Shown: positions 1-12,289 of the stretch, piece after piece
Numbering within the stretch: position 1 is the stretch's first letter
Layout: each line of letters opens with the position of its first letter
Assembly: GCA_002104895.1 (NCBI GenBank)
Contig: MCFG01000297.1
Location: forward strand, 10,001-74,000
DNA from: Anaeromyces robustus
Taxonomy: Eukaryota; Neocallimastigomycota; Neocallimastigomycetes; Neocallimastigales; Neocallimastigaceae
DNA: 64,000 nt
Reading direction: 5' to 3'
Program-made: the position numbers and the translations under genes
Notes under the pieces: generated by a model
The model's input: the letters and a program-made list of their open reading frames with translations, nothing else
Told to the model about the DNA's origin: nothing
Databases searched by the model: none

Positions 1-1104
1 AATAAATAAATTATGATAAGTTAATTCATAAGGATGTTCCTTCTTTTTTATTTTCAATAATTCTCTTTGATTCTTTTCACTTTCCCATATATCTGTATGA
101 GAGTACTTATTATCATAACCAAAAGAGGATATATAATCATTTTTAACTTCAAGTTTTGGAGGAGTATAATCTTTCCATTCATTAACTGGTGTAAGAGATT
201 GAGAATTAGTATAATCATGATAATAATGATTACTAGAATAATGGTCATAATCATTACTATAATATCCCATATGGTTATCTGGTTCCTTAACAAAAATTGA
301 ATCTGGAAGAACGGAATCTGGATAACGGTTGTATTTATCAAATACATGTGTTGTTATTACATCATTTTCATTTACATCATTTTCATTAATATCTTCAACA
401 GGTACTTCACGAGTCTGCGTTTCTGGTTTTTCTTCGACAGGTGTATGAAGATGATTAAGTTTTTCTTCAGTTAATTTAATACTATCCTTAACTCCATTAA
501 TAATTGTAGCACCAGTCATTGCTGTTAAGTTTAATATAGTATTCTTTGAATTTATTAGAATAGCTTTTGGATCAAATTTTTCTTTCTTTGATATTGACTG
601 CCATTTAAAGATATCCCAATTTATTAATTTTAAAATTAAATCATATTTTAATTCTTGTTCATGGATAGTTAAATGATGATTATCAACATTTGGTAATACA
701 TTATCTAATGACAATACACCATCTTTCATCATCATTTCTAAAATACAACCTTTTAAATGTTCAATTGGCTGAATAATATATGGATCAGTTAAAGCAGATT
801 TTGAATCAAATCCGGGAGTTTCTTTGAAAAACTTTTTAATTTTATTTATTTGTTCACCTCTTCTTATGCTAATAAATTTATCAACAGGAATGTTTGAATG
901 ACAATAATCTTCTATTTCATGAAAATTTGAAGAGAAATAATTTACAAATTCAGAAGCTGTTTCCTTTGTAAATTGATACTTTTCATCAAGATTTGGATTT
1001 ACTTGATCTAATAAATAGCTTTTGACAGTTTTTGAATTCATTAATTCCATTGATTTAAAATCTAAATTTTCAGAATATCCTTTAACTAATGAATATTCAT
1101 CCAT
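1..1104 (-). CDS. Unidentified protein, 3' end beyond the left edge
   Basis: An open frame on the minus strand starts with ATG at 1104 and stays open for 368 codons to base 1, so the C-terminus is missing. I do not recognise the family. Roughly residues 1-200 are globular in composition, rich in Lys, Leu, Ile and Asp. From about residue 215 it becomes hydrophilic, with Glu/Asn/Val-rich repeats and then a Tyr/His/Asp/Ser-rich segment near residues 275-330 that looks disordered. There is no signal peptide or membrane segment in the visible part. The next gene upstream on the same strand (1313-2531) ends 208 bp away, in tandem. The call as a real gene rests on length, codon use and the sharp drop in complexity upstream of the ATG. 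No function is proposed. Confidence 0.75.
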   Translation of the reverse strand, partial: MDEYSLVKGYSENLDFKSMELMNSKTVKSYLLDQVNPNLDEKYQFTKETASEFVNYFSSNFHEIEDYCHSNIPVDKFISIRRGEQINKIKKFFKETPGFDSKSALTDPYIIQPIEHLKGCILEMMMKDGVLSLDNVLPNVDNHHLTIHEQELKYDLILKLINWDIFKWQSISKKEKFDPKAILINSKNTILNLTAMTGATIINGVKDSIKLTEEKLNHLHTPVEEKPETQTREVPVEDINENDVNENDVITTHVFDKYNRYPDSVLPDSIFVKEPDNHMGYYSNDYDHYSSNHYYHDYTNSQSLTPVNEWKDYTPPKLEVKNDYISSFGYDNKYSHTDIWESEKNQRELLKIKKKEHPYELTYHNLFI

Positions 1105-1312
1105 ATGTATATGATATATTAGAATATTATTATAATTTAAAAAAAATTTATATATATTAAATATTAAATAAAAATAAAAAAAAAAAATAATTAAGATTAA
1201 TTTAAAAATAAAAAATATTTATAAACATGAAAATTATATATATATAAATATTTAATATTTTAAAATAGATAAAAAAAATTTTTTAATGAATATATAGAAA
1301 TATAAATTTAAA

Positions 1313-2531
1313 TTATATTTTACATTTTCTTAAGGCTGATACTAATGAATGACTTGAATTACATAATATAACTTCTAATAAACCTTCTTTTTCATTCTTT
1401 AAAAGCCATGCAAAAATTTCATTAATCTTATCATAATGACTACTATTTGATTCTACATCATTAAATAATAAATTAATGTTTTTAATAATTAATGTAACTG
1501 GATAACTTTTTGTTTTTACAATCTTTAAAACAGTTTCAATTTCTACTAATTTTTCATCTAACTTTTCACTAACAGTTTGATTAGAAAACGACTCTTCAGA
1601 AAGACAACGAGATGAAACAGAAGAACTCGAAGAAGATGAGGAACCAATTTTAATATATTTATTTGAAGCATCATCTATTTATATTAATACATTATATATA
1701 AAAAATATTAGTAAAAATAAAAAGGAAAATATAATTAAAAAAATTATAAAAAAATGTCTAGTGTTTTATTTTATATTATTATTATATTATTTATAAGTAA
1801 TATTAATACTATTTATAATGTATTCAATGTCTACTATTTTATTTTATATTATTTATAAGTAAAATTAATACTATTTATAATGTATTCAATGTCTACTATT
1901 TTATTTTATATTATTTATAAGTAATATTAATCTTATTTATAATGTATTCATTACCAAAAGAGAAATAGCCAAAAACATTTAATATAGCATATACAAATTG
2001 TTCACTATCACCACTATAAACTGCTTTATCTTGATGATAAATCATTGAAAAATAATCATGTAAATCAAGATTTAAAATAATTTTATTATGTTTATGTTCT
2101 TGAATAGCCCATGATTGAAGGGCATATCTTACACCTAAACCAGAAGGTGATTCAAATAAAAGAATTCTACCTTTATTTTTACTGTCTTGAATTTGTTTGA
2201 TAATAAATTTAATATTATCTTTAAATAAAGGTAATCTTAATTCATTATCTAAATCTTCTTGTAACACACTTTCATGAGCAACAATATATCTTAATATCTT
2301 TCTTGTTAATCTTTTTGTTTGTTTTGACTTAAATTCATCAATATAAAGCATGCCATATTCATTAAGACGATAATGCTCAGCAAATGCAGCTAATCGTTTA
2401 CTCCTATTATGCATATAATGAATAGCATAACTTAAACTACTAAATAAAAGAATTGAACTAGTACCTATGATAACTTTTTGTTTGTTATTAATAGGAATAA
2501 GTTTATTTGTCTTTTGAACAGTTGACTCCAT
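1313..2531 (-). CDS. Membrane-anchored, degenerate P-loop (AAA-like) protein
   Basis: Two exons, 2531-1955 and 1674-1313, give 312 residues. The donor GTAATG follows a split Asp codon and the acceptor TAG restores the frame. Residues about 20-38 form one hydrophobic, probably membrane-spanning segment; the rest is soluble. Residues 122-141 read like a P-loop strand (GRILLFESPSGLGVRYAL), but the usual GK[ST] is GVR, so the phosphate-binding Lys is absent. Residues 249-264 (YPVTLIIKNINLLFND) resemble a Walker-B strand in which Asn replaces the acidic pair. The C-terminus (LEVILCNSSHSL) looks like a sensor-1 strand. An AAA-type fold that may not hydrolyse ATP is inference from these motifs only. 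A Ser run sits at about 204-211. The 280-bp intron contains a triplicated repeat. Confidence 0.7.
1756..1950. repeat. Tandem repeat, about 62 bp x3, inside an intron
   Basis: Three copies start with gtcta at 1756, 1829 and 1891. The last two are nearly identical, 62 bp apart. The first is longer by an inserted TTA-rich stretch. The third copy ends at the 5' splice donor of the P-loop gene, so the array fills most of that intron. Confidence 0.85.
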
Positions 2532-3175
2532 TTTCTTTTCATATAATTTAATATCTTATTAAGCTAAAGAAAAAAGAATCAATTATTAATACTATACAAT
2601 TATAATATTTATTTGTTGTTTCTCTTATACTTTTTCGATTTTTTTAAACAGAAAAATAATTTATGTAATACGAATATTATTAATATTTTTTTTTTAAATT
2701 ATTCTTATAGGATTAATGGGAAGGCTAAAAAAAAAATATTATAATATTAATTACTTATTTATTAATCTTTGTACTTAATAAAACAATATACACTTTGAAT
2801 ATATATAATAATAAAGATCAATATCTTTATTTATCGATTATTTACTATCCTTGTTAATTCAAAAATATTAACAAAAAAAAAAAAGAATATTTAATAAATA
2901 TTATTAAAAAAACTTTATTGATATAATATATTTATTTTCTTTATCGTTTTTGACTAATATATGATTTATTATAATTAATTTCTATGCTATAAAACATAAA
3001 AAATTGTTACTAACAATAATATATTAATCTCAAATCTACTTAATATACTTATGGAATTAATTCAAAAAATTTTATTATCAAAGTAAATATTATTAATTAT
3101 TGATTTAGATATTTCAATAAAATAGGTATATATATTGATATATACATAATAAGCAATATTTAATTATGAATAATT

Positions 3176-3372
3176 ATTTTATTTTATATTATATTATATT
3201 ATATTATTTTATTTTATTTTATTTATTTTATTTTATATTATTTTATTTTATTTTATTTATTTTATTTTATATTATTTTATCTTATTTTATTTTATTTTAT
3301 TTTATTTTATTTTATTTTATTTTATTTTATTTTATTTTATTTTATTTTATTTTATTTTATTTTATTTTATTT
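3176..3372. repeat. TTTTA microsatellite
   Basis: Nearly continuous TTTTA units with a few TTTA and TATTA variants. The in-frame Phe/Ile/Leu/Tyr peptide seen across it is a by-product of the repeat, not a gene. Confidence 0.95.
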
Positions 3373-5302
3373 TTATTATATTTTTATATTATTTTATATA
3401 ATTTACTTTTTTTCATTACAATAAATAAATTATAATTGTCTTTTATACTATATTAATATAATATTTTATATTTATTATAAATATTATTAAAAAAATTAAG
3501 AAAAAATGATATTAAAGAAATAATTATAAATTACAAATTTTGTTGATTTTATATTTTATAATATAAAAGCCAATTTCTTTTTAAAATAAAATAAAAAAAA
3601 AAAGCTATATTTTTATAAACTTTACTTGATAGAAGAGAAAAAAAAAATTTAAAAAAAAAATTTTTTTTAAATATAACAAAAAAAAAATAACAAATCAATA
3701 TTATTCAAAAATAATAATAATATTATTATTATTATTACTATTATTATTATATTTTTATTCAAGACAGAAGTGCCTTTTTTTTTTTAATAGAAAATCAATT
3801 TCCATTAAATTGTATATATATTGATTATATTATAATATATATGAATATATTTAAAATAAAAGTATTTTTTATAAAAATAATTTAATATTATATGCCTTAA
3901 ATTTTTATAATTTAATACATTTATATTTATTATATTGTATTATATATTATATTTATTATTTATTATTATTATTATATTATAATTATATAATAAATATTAA
4001 ATATTAAATATTAAATTTTATTAATTAATCTTTTTTTAAGAAACAAAAAAAAAAATACTTGAAAAAAAATTTATACATTAATATATATAATATTATATTC
4101 TAATATATATATTTAATACTTCTTATTTTATTTATTATATTATAGAAATAAATACTATATTACTTAATAATAGGAATATTAAAAATGGAAAAAATTAAAA
4201 GAAAAAAACATTTATACAATTATTTTTTCAATATAAATATATCATTTGATTGTAATATATATAATATATATTATATATATATTACAATTTATAAAATACC
4301 TATATAAAAATTTTAATATTTAAATCCAATTTTAATTATCTTATTTGATTTAAAAAATATTTGATTTAATTAAGAAATGTATTAACCAAAATTGATTTTA
4401 ATATATTACAATATATTATATATATATAGTTATTATATCTTTTTTTTAAAAAAGTTTATTTAGTATTGAATATATAAAATTCTTAAATTAAATTATCATT
4501 CTTCTTATTTTGTGAAACATATCTTAATTACTGCAAGAGAATATTACACAATTAAATTCTTAAATTAGAAATATATATTCAATATTTTTTTTTTTTTTGA
4601 TTATAGTTTAATAAAAAATTAATAAAATAAAAAAAAACATTAAAATCCAATTTTTAAATAATTGAATGAATCTAATATTTAAATAAATCTATATAATTAA
4701 ATAAAAAAATAAATATATGAAATTGAATAAAATTTTGAATAAAATATGCATTTAAATTACAATATTAAAAGAAAAAAAATTTCATTTATATTATACGTAT
4801 TGACTCACATAAAATATAAAATCGTTCATGAAAAATTATTATGTCAATAAAAATGACCCACTAGAAACTTTTTAAATGTTATTTTTTTTTTCAATATTCT
4901 TTATTATTTTAAACAAAATTCTTTATTCAGATAAATATAATAGAATTTGAAAATTCTATATCAGCAAAATTGACAATAATATTATATATAGATAAATTCA
5001 TCTTCTTATTATAGATAATAATAATGAATACATTTTAAATAAAGTATATGTAAAAAAAAAAAAATAACAATGATGTTCTAATATAAAAACAATTAATATT
5101 TCATATTAGAAAAGATGAAACAAAAAATCTAAAAATAATGTAAATTCAGTAATATGTATTATTTAGATTTCACTCCTTTCTAAATAATAAAGAATTATAA
5201 TCTAGCATATCTTCTATAAAGAAAATAATGTTATTTACAATAAACTCCTTATCCACTTTATCAATTTCGTATAAAATTAATATAATTGTGGATAATTTAT
5301 TA

Positions 5303-5319
5303 TTTATTTATTTATTTAC

Positions 5320-5378
<59 letters not shown>

Positions 5379-5410
5379 TTATTTATTATTTATTTATTTA
5401 TTTATTATTT

Positions 5411-5490
<80 letters not shown>

Positions 5491-5515
5491 TTAATTAATT
5501 AATTAATTAATTAAT

Positions 5516-5558
<43 letters not shown>

Positions 5559-5589
5559 TGTATGTATTTTATTTATTTATTTATTATTT

Positions 5590-5622
<33 letters not shown>
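5303..5622. repeat. TTTA tetranucleotide tract with interruptions
   Basis: Long runs of TTTA, broken by ATTTATTATT pieces and one stretch of TTAA units at about 5490-5515. Overlapping LFIY-type frames are repeat artefacts. Confidence 0.95.
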
Positions 5623-5626
<4 letters not shown>

Positions 5627-5719
5627 TATAATTCATTTTAAAGTCATTTTTTTTATTTATTCATAATATTATATTTCTATTTTTTACCATTTGACCCAAA
5701 ATAATCACCTAACTTCTCT

Positions 5720-6090
5720 TAATATAACAATAATAATAATGATAATAAAATAGATAATAATTATAATTATAATTATTATTTATTATCATTATTATTATTT
5801 TTATTATGTATTATTATGTATTATTGTGTATTATTATTATGTATTATTATTATGTATTATTATTAATATTTATTTATTATTATTATTATTTTTTTATTAT
5901 AATCATTATTATAATGTATTATTATTATAATTATTATTATAATGTATTATTATAATAATTATAATTTGTATTTATTTATTATCGTTATTATTATTATTAT
6001 GTATTATTACTATTATAATTATTAATTATTATTTATTTATTATCATCATTATATTATTAAGTATTATTATAATTATAATAATAATACGAA
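5720..6090. repeat. Degenerate TTA/TTATGTA tract
   Basis: A cluster of TTA, TAA and TATTATGTA units with alternating orientation, more degenerate than the neighbouring TTTA tract. Confidence 0.8.
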
Positions 6091-6286
6091 TTAATAATAA
6101 ATATATTGAAATAATTCAAATAAAAATTTCTATGACGTCGTCCATGTATTTAACATAACGAAAGAAAAATAAAAATAAAAATATAAAGATTTAAAAAAGA
6201 TAGTTAATTGTAATAATTTTTTATTTTAGTTTTTATTCATTCTTTCAATAATATATATAGAATATTATTGATATATAATTAAGATG

Positions 6287-6403
6287 CTTATATAAAATAA
6301 TTTATCTTTCTACAGTATTATTACTTATATAAAATAATTTTATTTTTCTACAGTATTTCTACTCACATAAAATAATTTATTTTTCTATATATACAGCATT
6401 TTT
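6287..6403. repeat. Minisatellite, 37-42 bp unit x3
   Basis: Three consecutive units start at 6287, 6324 and 6362. Each carries a CTTATATAAAATAATTT-like start and a CTACAGTATT-like end. The third unit is slightly diverged (CTCACATAAAATAATTT, ATACAGCATT). Confidence 0.8.
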
Positions 6404-6589
6404 AATTCAATTTAAAATTGTTTATACACAATTCATTTTTATTTAGATATTTAATTTTTTTATTTCTTATTTTGTTTTTAATTTTTTGTTACAGAAATTA
6501 TTTCTATTCATTTTAAGTTTTAATATATTCATTTTAAATAATATAACACAATGATAGATATATATCATATAATTATTGTAAACTATCTA

Positions 6590-7440
6590 TTTATATATTA
6601 AAAAATTAATAATAGATAGTTTTATAGTTTTTAACAATTTCTAGCCAATAGGTAGAATATTTAAATGGATAATATGGTAATTCAATTTTATGAACACAAT
6701 ATTTTTGATAACTTTTACAGTAGATTCATAGGTGGAATGATTTCCAGTAAATATCATTTCCTGCATTACATATATTAGATATAAAGTATGTAATATTTTC
6801 TTTTCATATTCCTTCTCATTTTTTTGTATTAAAAAAAAAGTATAACATTATTTTCATTTATTGAGAATGAACAATATTGAGAATGAATAATTTTTAACTG
6901 TTACATGTAAAACTAGGTTTTCTTTCATTGGTTTATTTATATAAAAATTTTGACTAAATACAAATATATCTTTTCATTTTAAATAATATTGATTATGCAT
7001 TATGTCACCATAAAAAAAAATTATGTTTGAAGACAAGTAAAGGAATCACTCTTTATTTAACAATAATATGAAAATATATTGACTATAAAGTATAGTTGTT
7101 CTTTCTCGGTGAAATTTTAACCTTAGAATAGTTACATTTTGATAAAGGAGTATAGAAATATTTAATTGATAGACTTTACAACTAAATAAAAGGAGCTTCT
7201 TGTTCTATACTTAGACTTTCCAAGAGTGTCAGCATAAAATAATAATATTTTAATTCTGTTATTGTTTCTTCAGACCTTTTTCTTTTATAGATATTAATTA
7301 TAATAAATCAAGGAAAAGTTTAATGACACTATTTTATTATAGATATTACTTTTTTGTTTTATATTAATAAAATCATTTAGAGAGGAATGAAATCCAAATA
7401 TTACCCTATACTGAAATTGTTTTAATTTATTTATTATATT
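6590..7440 (-). pseudogene. Decayed coding-like island, family unknown
   Basis: This stretch has clearly higher base complexity than the flanks. The minus strand shows several separate open stretches of 30-45 codons with normal-looking protein composition, including peptides such as ITELKYYYFMLTLLESLS (near 7200-7290) and VHKIELPYYPFKYSTYWL (near 6640-6730). They lie in different frames and are separated by stops, and I could not connect them with plausible splice sites. It may be a dead host gene or an old element remnant. I cannot name the family, and an unrecognised spliced gene is not excluded. Confidence 0.3.
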
Positions 7441-7794
7441 TTTCTTTATATTAAACTTTTATATTTATTTTTAAATAATTTATATTTATATTATTTCTAT
7501 ACCTAATATAAAAAAATTTTTTTAAATAAAAAAAAAATTAATATCAAACTATTTTTAATATTTCAATTGTACTATTTTATATTATTTTATTATTTTTAAT
7601 TTTTAATTGAATTATTTTATATTAATTTTGTATAAAGTACAACAATTTTTAATTCTATGAAAATATAATAAATTAAAAAAAAAAAATTAATTATAAAAAA
7701 TAAAAAAAATAAAAAAAATAAAAAATTTAGATTAAAAAAAAAAAAAAAAAAAAAAGTTAATATTTAACATATAATAATAATAATAAGTATCAGT

Positions 7795-8692
7795 ATGTCT
7801 AATAGTTTTAAAACAAAAAATTGGGATCCAATACTAATTATAAGTCAAATTATTTCTATTCAATTATTAACATATTTTTTCGCTTCGGTATTACTTTTCT
7901 TTGAATCTTTTATATTTGGAACCCCTTTATCATTAGACTATTTATTTGATGTTGATTATTTAAATTCAAAAGAAGTATCAGGATGGGTTATTATGATGTC
8001 ATCCTTTGTAGTTGCAGCATTTTTGTAAGTTTATTTATATGTATATAATAAATACAAATTTTGTTATAACAATTATATAATATTACATAATAATTTAAAT
8101 TAATAAGAAATAATAATTAATTTTTCCAACGTTAATTTATAACATTGGAAATAATACATTATTATTTATTATTAATAAATTTGTTAATTAAAACCTATAT
8201 ATTTACACATATGTAAAATTTATGTATTTTCATCAATTATAACATAAATATAAATGTTATAAATTATGTTATAATTTATGAATACATATAAATTTGTTTT
8301 ATGATATTATTAATCATTCTCATACTAATAAAATATATTATTAATTAAATTTTTTTAATAAACTATTTAATAAATATAATTTATTAATCTTAAATATATT
8401 TTTTTTTCGTAGATGCTTAAGTATAAGAATCATTGTTGAACGTTCAAAATTATGCTTAGATTTTACTTGTACATTTTATTTCTTTTATCTTATAAATTGC
8501 ACATTATATAGTCATTTCCCTTCGGGATTTTTCTGGTGGTTAACTGTAATAATAAATATTATAGTAGTTTCTATAGTAAGTGAACGTCTATGTATGAAAA
8601 AAGAATTAGAACCTATTAAATTATCTGGAACAAGTAAACCTTCACAAAACTTTGATTCAGAAGAAATAGAAATGAATCTAATAAACAAATAG
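7795..8692 (+). CDS. SYS1: SYS1, Golgi membrane protein
   Basis: Two exons, 7795-8024 and 8413-8692, encode 169 residues; the intron is a 388-bp GTAAGT..TAG and splits a Leu codon. Sys1 is a four-pass Golgi membrane protein that recruits the Arf-like GTPase Arl3/ARFRP1 to the trans-Golgi. The family signatures are present: WDPILIISQI near the N-terminus, the LSLDYLFD loop, the segment VERSKLCLDFT at the end of the second helix, the WWL helix start, and the SERLCMKKEL tail after helix four. Human SYS1 is about 156 residues, so the length fits. The C-terminal 25 residues are polar and acidic. The first in-frame ATG after a poly-A leader is used. Confidence 0.93.
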
Positions 8693-9750
8693 AGAAAATT
8701 AATAAAAATATTCATTTCATATTGAAATTGTACCATAAATATAATACAATTTTAAATTTTTAAATACTTTATACTTAATAATAACAAATTTCACATAAAC
8801 AAGAAATAATTATAAATAAAAATATCACATAAACAATAATAATTTTAAATAAAAATAACAAGAAAAAATACCCTGAAAAGTTAATTCTATCATCTTATAT
8901 AATATAAAAATTAAATTAATTAATAAAAAATAAAATAAATAAAAAAAAAAAACAAAAATAATTAATTGACAAAAATAATAAACATAGAAAAATTTTATTA
9001 TCGTTTAAAAATAATCCTTATCTTCATAATAATATATTTTTATTGTTATGATAATAGAGATTTTTTATTAACTATTATTAATATATTATACTATTATTAT
9101 AACTTCTAAAAATATTCTTAAAAAACAATTTTTTTTTTTTTTTTTTTTTTAATTTTTTTTTTTATTTATTTGTTTATTTATTTATTAATAATATATATAT
9201 TTAGTATTTTTTTTTTGTTTGAATTATTTTTATATAAACGTTTTTTTGCTTTTTTTTTTTTTTTTTTTTGTTTTTTTAAAAAAAAAAAAATAAAAAAGTA
9301 TACTTTCTTTTTTATAAATTTTATTTTTTTTAACTTGATATCATTTTTTATTTTTATCAACTTTTTTTCATTTTTTTAATTTTTTTTTTTTATATTATTT
9401 ATATAATTTATGTATGCATTTTTTGTTTTACTGTATTATCATTAAGACTTGTTGTTACTATTTTATTATTATATTATGATTATTCTTAAAATAATAACAA
9501 TATAATTGTATAAATCATATTTTACAATGTTTTTATTTATTATTGTTATTTATTGGTTTATAAAATTATTAATAGTTTATTTTACTATTGTTATCATTAA
9601 TATTATTTTTATTGATTATACTTTTTTTTTTATTATTATTGTTGTTTAAATATTATTTTATTCTTATTTCTCTTCTATATATATAAATAATTTATATATA
9701 TAAATGAAAAATAATAATAATAAAAATAATATTCAATTTATAACTAAAAC
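8693..9750. other. A/T spacer between convergent genes
   Basis: Spacer between the 3' ends of SYS1 and the proteasome gene. It contains dense poly-T runs (about 9127-9170 and 9240-9280) and short TTA tracts. I see no gene. Confidence 0.7.
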
Positions 9751-12289
9751 TTAAATTGCGGAAATAATTTCATTAACTTCTTCTTCTGTATAAAGACGGT
9801 ATCCCTTTTCTGGAGTAACTGAACATAATTGTACATTGACAGAGTTAACTTTTTCTTCCATAACTTGTTTTAAAACCTTTAATGATAAAACTTCAGCTTC
9901 CTTTAAAGTCAATGACTATTTATTTAAATAAGTAAATTATAATAAAGAGAATTACATATATTATTAAAAATTAATATATAAATATTTATTAAACATGATA
10001 TATATTATTAATTAAATATAAGTTATTTATCCAACATAATAAAAATTAATAATAATAATAACAATTAATAATTAATAATAATAATTAATAATAATAATAA
10101 CAATTAATAATTAATAATAATAATTAATAATAATAATAAAATCAATTAAAATCAATTATTACCTTGTGATAATTTTCTTGTAATTCAGTTTGTGCACCTT
10201 CTGAACCAGAACCGATAGCCTTAGCTTGGTATTTAGTAAAAGTACCGGATGGATCAGCATGGAAACTAATTAATCATTAATATAATAATTATATATAATA
10301 TTTTTTAATTATACAATCTATAAAATAATATATATAATAAATTACTATATATTATTTACAGTTGTGGACCGTTTTCATCACAACCAGCAATTAATAAGGC
10401 AACACCAAATGGACGACTCTATTATGATTTATAAATATTAATATAATTATAATATAATAATAATACAACATGAAATCAATAAATAGTTTGACAATTTGAA
10501 TTTTATATAAATGATAAATATATATAACAAATTTTTTTCATTCTATTTTCAATGAAAAATATTGATCATCAAATATATAAATATTTAAATATTTTACCAT
10601 AATTGATTCTTCTCCTTGTGCACCTTCACCGAATCTTAAAGCAAGGTCACAAACAGCTTGAGTAATACTTTCAACCTTAATTGGTTCATCATATACAAAA
10701 GTATGATTCTATTTTAACAAAATAATCACATATATTAAAAATTAAAAAAAATTAATTTTTTATGAGAATAAATATAATATAAATAATAGAATAAGCAAAG
10801 AAAAAATATATTATTGGTAATAAAATATTAATAAATAAATATATATATTTATTTATTTATTTAAATTTTTTTATTTTACTTGAGCTTGAACACGAGCATG
10901 ATCAATCATAGTTCTAGCATCTGCATTTAAACCAGACATAGCACAGCCAATATGAGAATCAATTTCTAAAATCTTTTCAATAGAACTTGGTTCTAATAAA
11001 GTAGAAGTAATACGTTTTTCAACAGCAAGAATAACACCTTCAGAAGTTTGAATACCAATAGCAGTTGAACCCATCTTTGATTATCATATCACAATATTAA
11101 TTATTTATATAATGAAAATATATAAATTTAATATAAATACTTTCATATCTGATTTTAAGATAAAAATTCATAAGTTGACATTGTAAATAAAACATTATTA
11201 CAATGTACTATACATTCATAGAAATTTCATTATATATAATAATGGAATGTATAATACATTTACTTTATTGATCATCAAAATTAATTTTGATTTATTTTAT
11301 AGAAATAATTTCCATACAACATTTTTTATATATATTTATGATAAAAATGACTTTTTTTAATTATTATTAATATTTTTATTTTGTTTTTATATTATATGTT
11401 TTTTATTATTCTTATATTGGTAATAGCAATAAAAGATTTAAATATGATGAAATTTTTTAAATTTTATTTAATCTTAATTATAATTTAAATAAAAGATTTT
11501 CATATCATATAAATACTTTTCATTGCTTTTATTTATTTATTTATTTATTTATTCAACTGTTTAATAATTATTATTTAATTTTAAAAAATTGATCCATGGT
11601 TTTGAATAAATTGACTAATCTAATCTCTAATGTTAATAATAAAATAATAATAATAATAGAGAAATATATATTATACAAAACTTTAATATATATAGATTAT
11701 ATATTTAATATAATTTACCTTAATAGCTTCAATAGCATATTCTACTTGGAACAATCTACCTTCTGGTGAGAAAGTATTTACACCTCTATCATACTTTTAT
11801 AATACATTATTTGAAAATATTTTGTATTGTAAAAAAATATATGTATATATAAAAAAAATATATAAATGAAAATAATCAATAATATGTAACATAATTTTTA
11901 AAAAATTATCATTCTTCTTTTTAATTTTATTTATAATATAAAAATAACAAATATTCTTTGTTGTTTCCAAAATTGAATTTAACATTTTGATTTTCTAATT
12001 TTATGAATATTTGAAATTCCAATAAATCTATTATACCACCATTTTATAACATTATTTACTATATATTCAATTGTTTAAAATATATTATATACTTTAAATA
12101 TAATATATTGTTGTTATCACAAAATATTATATATGTGGTATTTAAGAAATTGTTCTGATAAAAGAAAATTTGTTTGACTGATAAATAATAAATCTTCCAT
12201 TTTCATTCTTTTATATATATATATATATATATATAAATAATTTTTCACATTATGTTTATAATAATTACTTCAGATCTGGTTAAAAACAT
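9751..12289 (-). CDS. PSMA5 (PUP2): 20S proteasome subunit alpha5
   Basis: Seven exons in transcript order: 12289-12269, 11793-11719, 11074-10880, 10708-10598, 10418-10360, 10265-10163, 9915-9751. They give 242 residues against about 241 in human PSMA5. Alpha5 forms part of the outer ring of the 20S core and gates substrate entry. The first exon is only 21 nt and encodes MFLTRSE, the conserved N-terminus. Exon 2 encodes the alpha-subunit signature ([20 protein letters not shown]). Exon 3 carries [13 protein letters not shown] and [12 protein letters not shown], which are specific to alpha5. Exon 5 begins SRPFGVALL, and the C-terminus is the helix [11 protein letters not shown]. The Met that opens exon 3 is internal (replacing Leu in IKLGSTA), so it is not the start. 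Introns 1 and 2 are long (475 and 644 bp). The upstream 594 bp is shared with divergent RTT109. Confidence 0.96.

Larger units (their letters stand above)
2532..7794. other. 5.3-kb A/T spacer
   Basis: Intergenic DNA between two divergent genes. It holds a TTTTA tract (3176-3372), long TTTA tracts (5303-5622), TTA/TTAT tracts (5720-6090), a three-copy minisatellite (6287-6403), a near-perfect A/T palindrome (4249-4288) and a more complex, decayed coding-like stretch at about 6590-7440. I see no intact gene in it. Confidence 0.7.

Noticed and set aside
54-347. 97-codon minus-strand frame rich in Ile/Leu/Met
   Set aside because: It is the out-of-frame shadow of the longer open gene running off the left edge.
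5228-5498. Open frames of Leu/Phe/Ile/Tyr
   Set aside because: They are translations of TTTA repeats with no complexity, no homologue type and no splice context.
6128-6145. TGACGTC, a CRE-like site
   Set aside because: A single palindromic hit far from any start; no support for function.
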